Source: Alitta virens (Eukaryota; Annelida; Polychaeta; Phyllodocida; Nereididae). Taken from it: a DNA stretch of 64,000 nt. The DNA lies in assembly GCA_932294295.1 (NCBI GenBank), contig OW028573.1, positions 18,434,155-18,498,154 on the forward strand, in the 5' to 3' direction. Within the stretch, counting starts at the first letter, position 1. Each line of letters opens with the position of its first letter. Of this stretch, positions 51,976-64,000 are shown piece after piece. Under the pieces are notes generated by a model. It searched no databases, was not told the origin of the DNA, and saw only the letters and a list, made by a program, of their open reading frames with translations. Both the position numbers and the translations under genes were made by a program.

Positions 51976-52438
51976 TTAACTGTGCGTTTTCTTCCGTAAG
52001 GCGGCGCTACGATCCGGTGCGAAGCACCGGCCTTTCTCATAACCGATTTGCCGCTCCCCCAGAATCGGGGAGGGAAATGCTTCCGCGCGTCGTCTGCATA
52101 CAAAGTAGTGCGATTACTACGCCTTATTCTTTTCTTCCAAGAAGCCACTCACTGTAAAATTAATTCAGACGATTTATTTTGACTTTAACTCTACTAACGT
52201 CGTGAAATTGAACAACTTTACCGTGGAATTCCACCTACTGCAGAAGGTACTATTTTCGTGAAAAGCACTGAACAAGCGTTCTAACGAAATAAATGGGACT
52301 GAACAAGCGTTGTAACGGCGTTGCGACGCTTATTCAACGATCAATTTTTTACGTAATCCCTTGATGCTTCGCGTGAGTTATCAGAAAGACCGGTGCTACG
52401 CACCGGACAAGCGCCGTCTTTCGGCAGAAATTGCTTAC
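51976..52438. repeat. Spacer between arms with its own imperfect inverted ends and hairpins
   Basis: Both ends of the spacer carry a related ~50-bp sequence in inverted orientation, containing GGCGGCGCT or GACGGCGCT, then TCCGGTGC-NNN-GCACCGG, then CTTTCT and ATAAC. The GC-rich hairpins are at 52014-52030 and 52390-52406 (7-bp stem, 3-base loop). The inner ends are more diverged than the long arms. A minus frame (51921-52148) crosses arm and spacer and is not credible as a gene. Confidence 0.6.
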
Positions 52439-53588
52439 AGGGGAACTAACCCCTTTTGCACTTTACCTCTCAGATTTTAGCTTGGGTCCATAGAAACAAT
52501 TCCATGCTATTCATAACTTGTATATGTGCCCTGGTAATGAAATATCCTGCATTTATTAGCTCCGTGTTGTGAACTACGGAGGCCGCCATTTTTTAAATTC
52601 CTGGTGTTTTGCACTGACCGGAAATACGTCACTGTTGTACTATTCAACTGGTGAGAAACTGTCAGCAACAGTTTAGATACAGTTAATTGCACTTTCAGAG
52701 CAGTTCTTACTGAGTGTCAAGTAATTGCCATTGAACTTGAGACAAAGCAATTAGACAGGAAAGAAAGAATTTATTAGATCAATGTTAAATAAAACAAACA
52801 AAAGCAGCAAGAAACAATTATTAGCAGAAAAATAAATTAAATAAAAGTCAAAATACATATGATCTAATTACCTTTGGTCAGGAGACATCCAATAAGTTCT
52901 TATTTAAAAAAAAAGGCTCACGTGGATGTCCCCTAAAAACTCATATTTAAAAAAATACATATTATTCAATGAAAAAAAAAAATAATACATTTATATATAA
53001 ATAACAAGATCTAAATCTAAGAAATAATGATGGGATGAAAATTTAAGTATGGCAGACAAATTGCAAATTTAATAAAAAGTTTACAACAGGGATCAGTTCT
53101 TAATTGTGATTGTTTTGTTGAAAATGAGTTTTTGATATTATATTTTATTTTAAACTAGTAGGCCTATATTAAATGTTTCTAGCAATGCAACATACATTTG
53201 AAATAAGCTCATTGCAATCAATGCAATAATTATGCTGTATTCCCAAAAAATTGCAATTAACACCCTTCATGTTGTTGTGCTGTATGTTCTTGTTATAATT
53301 GCAATGAACAATGAAACGGCTTGTAATCAACAGGATTATGAATTGATTCATATGGCTGAATGCATATATATGGCCTAGCAGTGTACATAAGTGACGTCAC
53401 TGTCTTGTGTGCCGTGTGCAATAATGGTGGCCCCCATCATGTCGGCGGTTGGTGCAAATTGCACTTTTAATTGGCTTGAAACGATGTCAAACCAGCCATT
53501 AAGACATTTCCTTTCACACCAATATATTATTTAACATCTAATTGAACTTTTGAAATTAACATACAAACTTCCATTAGTTCCCCTTTAA
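52439..53588 (-). repeat. Right arm of the large inverted repeat
   Basis: Reverse complement of the left arm. Its inner end is AGGGGAACTAACC preceded by TTAC rather than TTAA; its outer end is CCATTAGTTCCCCT followed by TTAA. Confidence 0.8.
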
Positions 53589-53752
53589 GGTATTTGGCGG
53601 TTCAGAGGGCGCCACATGTATTCGTCAGCCATCTAGCGGTAATGCCACGTATCTGTTGACGTGTTGGTTTTCTGATATCAAGTACTCGGACTCGCTGTTT
53701 CCAAGGATTTTGGCATTTTTAACGTAAAATTCATAGTTAACTGAAGACAGAT
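53589..53752 (+). promoter_or_regulatory. SMIM7 upstream region
   Basis: Only 164 bp separate the large inverted-repeat element from the SMIM7 ATG. The interval contains CAGAGGGCGCCAC near 53602 and GCCATCTAGCGG near 53628, both CTCF-like words, and is more CpG-rich than its surroundings. No TATA box is evident. Confidence 0.4.
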
Positions 53753-55240
<1,488 letters not shown>

Positions 55241-57147
55241 GAAATACCTGCTATATACTGCACAAGCATCCAGCTAAGCAATTATTTATGTGATATTTTT
55301 ATACACTTATATTTGTGGGGTTCTAAGTTATATAAGTGATATTAAGCAGTTAGAAAAGGAACAAGTTTTTTTCCTTCCAGTTTGGGCAAGTATTAATTTA
55401 AATAAAAATGTTATTACTCACTGACTACTCTACACAGAATTTGTATTTTGTATAACATCATGTGAAATAATGCATTACTGTACTAATTTATTTGTAAATT
55501 TCCTGAAATGCACTTGCTCTTTGCAGATTGTACTTATGTAATCGTATCAACTGTATTTATTGTTTGATTTGATATTCAATACAGAACAATTTTGCCTGCA
55601 GAACAACACTTTTTTAAGCCATTATCTTCGTGCTAATGACTAACTATACTGCTAATTAAAATACATGGTGACTTGTGTTCATTTGGACACAGATTATATA
55701 TTATCTGAATTTAGCAAAATTTAAAATGAATTTTATATTCACTACTACACAATGAAACACAAAAAGATGCATAATTATATGATTAATGGAATTTATAGCT
55801 GTATTCACAATCATTTGGAGCTCTTTGTACATGTTGTAAATAGAAGTCTCAATGTAACTTAGGATGTAAATAGCCTGGTCTTAAATCATAAGTTTTAAAT
55901 GGGAAACTTGTTAATAAATATATTTTTACAACATATTTATGTTATTGCTCTCATTTTGTAAATATTAATTACACCAGCTGAATGGAGGGACCACCTTTGT
56001 CACTTATAGGCATTATTATATATATATGCTTCTCAGCTCAGCTGATATGAGAAATGTGCTGACATGATGGGTCAATATGAAGTTTTTGACTGGCTGACCC
56101 TTAAAATTGCCCTAAAGACCCGAGAAGCTAAATGCGGTCTGTTGGAGTAACCACTGGCCTGCACTGTGGTATCATTAATATGATCAAAGATGCTCCGCAC
56201 CATCAAGCGAAGTAATGCAAATGTACTTAGTGATGACTGATGTAATTATCACACTACATCAGCTTGATTTAAGCATGGCTGGTCTGATGATTATATAATA
56301 TATAGTGCATTGGCTTGTTTGGTGTATTTATGAACACGTGTATCAGACCTCTAACTTGGTGATGGCTTGATAACTCTGCTGGGTAAATAAAAGACCCCAC
56401 CCATTGGGTGTATAAGGCATGGAATTAAAGCCATGAAATTTTATCTGTGTACGACAGTCGAATAAATCTGATTTATTCTGACCAATATTGCACCCATGCA
56501 ATAAATACAATGATACTTGGCAGCTTGGGATTGCTGACCCATGCTTAGGCAAGTTAGATTAATATCTCACGTGGGATAAATTTGTTTCAACTACGAACTA
56601 CCGGTGTGCCAAGCTCCTCAGAATTTGATTGGTGCAATACTGTATAAATATATGCATGCCACTGCACGGACCTATGGAAGCATCGTAAATTTGTGACGTG
56701 AGCTCTTGAGATCGTCTCACTACCTCAGTGCCTGCCCAATCTACCCAAATAAAGAAAGAGGTTAAGACTGGCACAAAGTCACTGCCATATAGCAAGTAGG
56801 ACATAATAATAAGTCATAATTTGACTGAGTCTTGCCCCAGGCATCTGTATCATGTAAAAGATTACATCCATGAATGATGATGCTCTTTTTCTTTGGAGCT
56901 TAAGGTTTGTTCCACTGTTTGAGACAGACGTCACCATGGTTATGGCACAATGATAGGGCTGCTTCAGATCAGTGACCTAGTGTCATTCAGTGAGTAGAAA
57001 CGGCCAACAAATATCCAAGCAAATACTAAAGTCAACTTAATACATGAATTTATACATACAAAAGTAACTTTACAGAGATCCATATAAAACTATTTTATAA
57101 AAGCAATGGATTGATGATAAAACTGAGACATACATATTACACACATT
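55241..57147. other. Region between convergent SMIM7 and SREK1IP1
   Basis: Contains the 3' untranslated regions of both genes and AT-rich intergenic DNA. No additional gene or clear repeat was recognised; frames at 56343-56804 (minus) are unsupported. Confidence 0.5.
55913..55918 (+). terminator. Likely SMIM7 polyadenylation signal
   Basis: AATAAA about 670 bp after the SMIM7 stop, followed by a T-rich stretch. Several AATAAA-like words precede it, so the exact site is uncertain. Confidence 0.4.
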
Positions 57148-58882
<1,735 letters not shown>

Positions 58883-59946
58883 CTTGTAGGCGTTGAACAT
58901 GAAGATTGAAGCCGGTACTTTTATAAAAGTAATGGCAGTGCAAGTCTTCCCGTGCTGTTTCCTCCACCTAAGTAAACCTCACCAAAATGAGGAACATGGT
59001 GGGATTCCCGGGTGCCCACCAGGTCGACCTAGCCGGCACCCTGCAGGGAGCAGTCAGTTTTCAGTAATTGCCAGAAAATGAGAGCACAGAGCTGACCCAA
59101 TGAGAAATTTAGTACATGTGGGCAAAAGAGGACGACCTAGTGGGCCCTGAGTGGGGAGAGGAAACCCAGTGGGACTATCCATAGGCCCAGTGGGATACTT
59201 ATGACCTAGTGGGACTCCCACTTACACAGTGAGGAGGTGGGGAAACGCAGTGGGATACCCTGAGCTAATGGGAGCCCCTCTTACTGAGTGAGGAGGTGAG
59301 GAGACCCAGTGGGTTACCCCTAAAGATAGTGGGACCCTCCTCTAACAGATGAGGTGAGGATACCCAGTGGGCTACCCCTACAGGTAGTGGGACCCCTCTC
59401 ACGGATGAGGAGGCGAGGAGACCCAGTGGGATACCTTGAGCTAGTGGGACCCGCTCTCACAGATGAGGAGGCGAGGAAGCCCAATGGGATACCTCATGAC
59501 CTAGGTACCTTAGGGGTATCCCACTGGGTCTCCTCGCCTCCTCATTCTAACTGGGGTCCCCCAAGGTTATGAAGGTATCCCACTGTTCCTATGGGTATCC
59601 CACTGGTTCTCCTCACCTCCTCTCTGCATTTTGGGTATCCCATTGCCATGGGTCCCATGGTGCCCACAAGGTTTCCTCAAATCCTCGCTTTTTAAAATCT
59701 AATTGCTCCCTGGAAGGTGCCGACGGGGTCAACCCAGTGGGCATCCGGGGTGCCCAGTATGACTCCTCACACAGGTGAGTGATAACCTCGTTTCTTCTTC
59801 CAAAAAGTTGAAGCGAATATTTTTCTTGCGTGCGACACACAAGTTTCGGCGTCGCGCGCTTTGGACTTCGAGGATAGGTTGTTGATTGTCCCTTTTAAGA
59901 AATAGCATTGTGTCATTATCTGCAATGACCACGATTACCAATAAGA
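58883..59946. promoter_or_regulatory. Shared divergent promoter region of SREK1IP1 and CWC27
   Basis: The start codons are 1.06 kb apart, head to head. About 760 bp of this is an inverted-repeat element (59000-59756), leaving roughly 120 bp next to SREK1IP1 and 190 bp next to CWC27. The CWC27 side has a CpG-rich patch (GGCGTCGCGCGC near 59848). Confidence 0.55.
59000..59756. mobile_element. Inverted-repeat element with internal ~58-bp minisatellite
   Basis: The ends (59000-59055 and 59701-59756) are imperfect inverted repeats of about 55 bp. They share TGGG, CCCGG, TGCCCAC, GGTCGACC or GGTTGACC, CGGCACC and CAGGGAGCA. Inside, the word CCCAGTGGG recurs about every 57-60 bp (59247, 59305, 59362, 59422, 59480, with small changes), alternating with GATGAGGAGGCGAGGAG-type words. 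From about 59515 the same units run in the opposite orientation, so the centre can fold back. No coding capacity and no clear target duplication. Confidence 0.75.
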
Positions 59947-62900
59947 ATGAGTAACATCTATATCCAAGAACCGCCGACCAACGGCAAGGTAAGATGTCTG
60001 GACAGTGAGCGAAATTGTGTGTGAGCGATAATATGGTTATTTTGTTATTGATGTACCCCTTGCAAAGGGGGGTGGGGGGGTGGGGGGTAGCTGCTGCTTG
60101 TGACACTAGCTAACTCTGAGCCATGAGGTCAAACTGCCCGCCACCCTTCCTATTCTTATCGTGTGGGACATAAACATTTCTGTAGTAATGTTACTTGTGA
60201 AGTTAGAATTTTGACTTTGAATGAAAAAATATTTAGAACAGGCCGATGCTATCTAACAAGCCTAGCCCTAGGTGTATTTACGAAGTTCGTCTCAGCTCTT
60301 TTATTCACCGAGCCACAGAGCTTGTTGGTTAGGAGGACCAGACTTTGATGATCACTCAGATTTGTTAGACGAAGCAGGCTATTCAACAAGCTCAGCCTGT
60401 TGGAACAGAAAGAAATTTTGCAATTCACCAAGCCAAAGACTAGAAATTAAGATAATAAAACTTAAAAGATTACCAAGTAGCAGAAGCCAATTTCATGTAA
60501 GGGAGCAGTGACTTGTGTGGCCCATTTGAAATTGCCATTTCTGAAGTTGAATGAAATCTTATAAAAAGTAGCTTCACATGGGGTTCTGAGGCATGTACCA
60601 AAAATAGCATGTGTTGGGAAGGACATGACATGACTTATTGGATTTTGCCTGCCGTCCACGGAGTTTTGGGGTTGGAGCCCCTACCATGGCATGAGGAGTT
60701 AGGTAGATCCTCATTGAACACCCAAAGTGAATCAGGGATCGAAATTAGGTTCAACAATGGTAACCCGCTTTCCGGTTACCATAAATATTGATGTGGTAAC
60801 CGCCCCTAACTGCAGCTGTTGTGACCAAATAATTTGATGCATTTTGTCATGAATGGCGGTCCATTCTCATCAAAAAATTATGGTAACCTCCACATAACCT
60901 GAATGACCGTTCTCGATTTATTTCAATCTCTGAGTGATGGCACTGGTGTGAGCTCTCAGCCCCTTTCACTGAGGCTTTGGTTAACCTCATGTTCAAAGCT
61001 GAATACTCTGGATGGGCCTGCCAAGGATGTAATTGTGAAGTCAGTTTAATAGACTGTTGAGTGATAACCGACTAAACCCTCATTTAAATAAACCCAGATT
61101 TGTAGTTTATTAACCTGATACGATAAATCAATAAATCAAGTTGTATATATATTCTAATGCAAACTTTTTCAGGTGCTGCTTAAGACATCTGTTGGCGACA
61201 TTGATATTGAGTTATGGTCCAAGGAAGCACCGAAAGCATGTCGAAATTTTATCCAGCTTTGCATGGAAGGCTACTATAATGGGACTATCTTCCACCGGGT
61301 GATCAGAAATTTCATTGCTCAGGGGGGTGACCCCATGGGCACTGGTGAAGGAGGAGAATCAGTATATGGGAAACCATTTAAGGTCAGTGCACTCAGAAAT
61401 TAAGAACTGTATGAGCAGTGAGTCTCTATGGTCAGATAAGATACAAATTGCAACTGTTGAATTTGGCTTTGGCTTCCTTCAGGATGAGATTCACACCAGA
61501 CTTAGATTTGTGCGACGTGGTTTGGTTGCCATGGCCAATGCTGGGCCACATGACAATGGAAGCCAGTTTTTCTTCACATTGGCACCAACACCTGACCTCC
61601 AGAATAAGCACACCATTTTTGGTAAGGTAAGGCATCGTGAAATAATTGTATAGTTGCCCCTTTTCCCTTTTTTTTCTTCCTGAAATTGAATGTTCTTAAA
61701 AGCCTACTTTGCATCTTTGAATTGCTTTAAAATTTGTAGGTAGCTGGAGATACAGTATACAATATGTTGAAACTTGGAGAAATTGACACGGACAGGGATG
61801 ATCGTCCAGTTCACCCTCCAAAAATACTCAAGGCTAAAGTATGTTATTTCTTAAGTTGTGTGTGTAAGTGTATTTTACAGATTTGGCATTGTCATGTAAT
61901 TTTCAATTGCAATTTTGCCTCTGATGTACTTTTCCAGGTTTTGAGTAATCCATTTGATGACATTGTCCCAAGAGCATTGCCGAAAAGAGAAAAGGATAAA
62001 GAAGGCAAAGAAGACAAGAAGAGCAAGGCCAAAGCTACTAAGTCAGTTGGTATTTAACTTGAGAATGTGACATACAATAAATATGTTAATTTTAATTGCA
62101 TATAAGTGTGAAGAAGAGAATTTGAGTAGCTTTTGAAAAATTGCAGGAATTTCAAACTGTTATCATTTGGGGAGGAGGCTGAAGAAGATGAGGAAGAGGT
62201 CACTGAAGTGACAAAGGTAACTCTCTTGTTGAAACCGGTCTTCTTTTCTTTTTTTTTTTTCAGCCTACTGTCTCTGATGTATTTAAGGTTTTTAATTATG
62301 TGAACTATTTGTACTTTCAGTCTATGCGTGGGAAAGGAAAGAGCAGTCATGATTTGTTGTCTGATTCAACACTGAGTTCTGTCCCAGCTGTAGAAACTGC
62401 TGAGAAAGTCGCTGCACAGCAGGTGAATAAACTTGTTAATGATATTTGAAGGAACAGAAGTGGGCATTGGCCTCATGCTCTTATCTGCATATTAATTAGC
62501 TTTCCTAGTTACTTTTATAAGTTGAGCTTTCTTTTTTATTTTGAATAGGAAACAGATGCTCATGCTTTAGAGGCAAGTGTGGAAATGGCTCGAAATAAAT
62601 TGAAGAAAGATGACAAGAAACACGAAAAGAAAACTAAGGAGGAACGAAAAAAAGGAGATGATCAAGTGGAGGACATGGAAGCTGAGAGAAAATCTGATGA
62701 TGAACTGCATGATGAGAAGAAGTCATCTAAATTGTAATTGATCTTTTTAATGTAATAATTATGAATTCATGGGAATTTTCTAGCAGTATGAATAATCTAT
62801 GGTAAATATTTACCTTTTTGTTTCTAGGGAAGAGTTAAGAAAGCAATCAGAGCAGCTGAAAAAGGATATTAGGGCTTCCAAAAAGAAGGAAACGGATGAA

Positions 62901-63343
62901 CCGTCTGCGAAAAAGAAAAAGGGTATAGTATTTATTCTTTATAGTACATTAACATTTACATAGCCACTGTTTGTTTGCAGATGACACCCAAATTTGTCAT
63001 GTGCAGCAGGTTTCTTTAATATAGCAAAACTATTTCCAGATGAGGAGGAGGAACCGATTGAAGAAGACAAAAAGTCATCTCCAAATGATATGTTGGCAGC
63101 ATTTAAGATGGAAAGAAAGAAGTACAAAGAACTCAAGAAAAACCGTATGAAAAATACAAATAGCCGAGAAAGTCAGACTCTTGCCATGTTAGCTAAGTTT
63201 CAGTTTAAGCTTAGCACTGCTAAACAAATGGCTCAATATGCTGACCCTGCTGATGAGGCGGAGACAAAAGAACAAGAAGAGAAAGGTGATGCAGATGCAG
63301 AGGCAGGGGAGGAGGAGGAGGAAGATCAGACAGACATGAGTTG
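59947..63343 (+). CDS. CWC27: CWC27, spliceosome-associated cyclophilin (last exon beyond window)
   Basis: Ten exons join in phase: 59947-59988, 61173-61382, 61483-61626, 61740-61838, 61938-62041, 62147-62216, 62321-62422, 62549-62733, 62828-62922 and 63040-63343. They give about 451 residues, lacking the last ~50 expected from human (~472). The start [14 protein letters not shown] matches my memory of the human protein. Residues about 12-175 are a cyclophilin domain with [45 protein letters not shown] and NKHTIFGKV. The position of the catalytic-pocket Trp of cyclophilin A is Asp here (PDLQNKH), in line with the non-Trp residue that makes CWC27 a poor isomerase. The tail is Lys/Glu-rich with SFGEEAEE and [15 protein letters not shown]27 works with CWC22 and eIF4A3 in the activated spliceosome. 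Exon 10 ends in a Trp codon split by the GTGAGT donor. Confidence 0.94.
60067..60088 (+). other. G-rich run with quadruplex potential
   Basis: Three G runs of about 6-7 bases separated by single T, in CWC27 intron 1 about 80 bp after the first coding exon. It can in principle form a G-quadruplex in DNA or in the nascent RNA. Confidence 0.5.
60733..60932. mobile_element. 200-bp MITE, probably hAT-like, in CWC27 intron 1
   Basis: The left end is CAGGGATCGAAATTAGG. The right end, reverse complemented, is CAGAGATTGAAATAAAT. CAGNG ends suggest hAT. Flanks AGTGAAT and AGTGATGG are similar but not an exact 8-bp duplication. The interior repeats GGTAACC or its complement at least four times. Confidence 0.6.
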
Positions 63344-64000
63344 GTGAGTTCAATATATAAAAAAAAAAATTTGCCCACCGGATGCATTTGGTTTATCCTA
63401 AAATCCTCCTAATTAGTAGTTCTGCCCCGGAGGGGGGAGAGCTTTTGTTATCACTACGGTCTCGCAAGATGATGTCGCCTCCTGGGTGATTTCGCCAAAA
63501 TCACTCATGCGTGTAGCCGATGAAAACAAAAGTTAGCGGCTGTATTTCGTTGCATCACGTTCTTTTAAGGTACCTATTGGTCTTTTACAGGCTGCTATTG
63601 CTTTTTGGCGTGTTCCTTGGCTTCATTATCCCACACGCACACATTATCTGCGCTGCTTTGCAGTCCATTGCATCTTTCAACTTCTGCCTAGTCTCGCGAC
63701 GGCGCAAGAGCGATGTATGACGTCATCATGGGAATCCCGCACTGGGGTTCCCAACAGTCAGTGAGCGCTGAAACCAGACATTAGATGCCATGAATCGCTT
63801 CCTAGTTTGCCATGTACTTACATATTACTGTAATACATCCTCTTATTGCTTTTGCCCTTAATTCACCACAACCTCATCGCATACAATTGCTTTTCCGCCA
63901 ACCTCTTCTGTTCACTTGGTGAATGCGGTTCTTCTCCCAATATGCAGCCCTCCGGCAAAAGTGGTGGGAAACGTCACAATTTGGATCCTTCTAAGGATCA
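63344..64000. other. CWC27 intron 10, continuing past the window
   Basis: No exon fitting the expected CWC27 C-terminus was found, so the final exon should lie beyond position 64000. The interval has CpG-rich patches and a CRE (TGACGTCA) near 63719. At 63942 an ATG opens a frame (MQPSGKSGGKRHNLDPSKD) to the window edge; it may be the start of an unrelated gene or transposon protein, but 19 codons are too few to judge. Confidence 0.45.

Larger units (their letters stand above)
50825..53588. mobile_element. 2.76-kb element with two ~1.15-kb near-identical inverted arms, TTAA-flanked
   Basis: The left arm (50825-51975) and right arm (52439-53588) are reverse complements over their whole length. 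Short frames at 51062-51244 and 51722-51907 recur on the other strand, with identical translation, at 53169-53351 and 52507-52692. Differences seen are mainly in homopolymer length. Both outer ends are TTAA followed by AGGGGAACTAATGG, consistent with a piggyBac-type TTAA target duplication. Each arm also ends on its inner side in AGGGGAACTAACC, so each arm resembles an element with short terminal repeats. A 463-bp spacer separates them. No transposase was found. The right end lies about 165 bp upstream of the SMIM7 start codon. Confidence 0.85.

Noticed and set aside
51921..52148. 75-aa minus frame across the palindrome spacer
   Set aside because: It crosses the arm/spacer border and resembles no family; probably stop-free by base composition.
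61418..61630. Overlapping frames on both strands over CWC27 exon 3
   Set aside because: Shadow frames of a clearly conserved cyclophilin exon.
63942..64000. ATG-initiated frame at the right edge as the last CWC27 exon
   Set aside because: The sequence does not match the expected CWC27 C-terminus, and no acceptor in the required phase precedes it.

Overview
This is animal nuclear DNA: multi-exon genes with GT/AG introns, poly-T tracts before acceptors, AATAAA-type signals, microsatellites and several classes of transposable element. Introns of the housekeeping genes are short (about 80-1200 bp). Proteins are close to vertebrate orthologues, and SREK1IP1 and CWC27 lie head to head as I recall them in human. 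An invertebrate deuterostome (hemichordate, echinoderm or amphioxus grade) is my best guess; the species cannot be fixed from sequence alone. No operon, CRISPR array, rRNA or tRNA was found.

Layout: (1) 1-25 kb has no gene I can support. It is mostly unique-looking, AT-moderate DNA with many homeodomain-, CRE- and nuclear-receptor-like sites, including a strict array of four nuclear-receptor half-sites at 11-bp spacing near 19.9 kb. It may be a large intron of the polycystin-like gene or a regulatory desert. (2) 25.05-29.39 kb is a DNA transposon with imperfect terminal inverted repeats, carrying a four-exon minus-strand DDE-like gene with a LINE fragment in its first intron. (3) 31.2-40.1 kb holds the first six exons of a minus-strand gene for a secreted or membrane protein with signal peptide, WSC domain and PKD-like repeats. 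(4) VPS50 (syndetin) is divergent from it on the plus strand at 41.6-48.4 kb and complete in 23 exons (956 aa). (5) A hAT-type MITE with perfect 8-bp target duplication lies at 48.9 kb, and a 2.76-kb element with two 1.15-kb inverted arms flanked by TTAA at 50.8-53.6 kb. (6) SMIM7 is complete in five exons (73 aa) just past that element. (7) SREK1IP1 (minus) and CWC27 (plus, C-terminus beyond the window) share a promoter region of about 1 kb that is itself occupied by an inverted-repeat element with a ~58-bp tandem repeat. The last exon of SREK1IP1 has a recent tandem duplicate.

The genes do not form one pathway. VPS50 acts in endosomal recycling (EARP), SMIM7 is a small membrane protein, SREK1IP1 and CWC27 are both linked to pre-mRNA splicing, and the polycystin-like protein is a candidate extracellular receptor. 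All exon boundaries were read by hand from splice signals, phase and recalled family similarity; no search was run.
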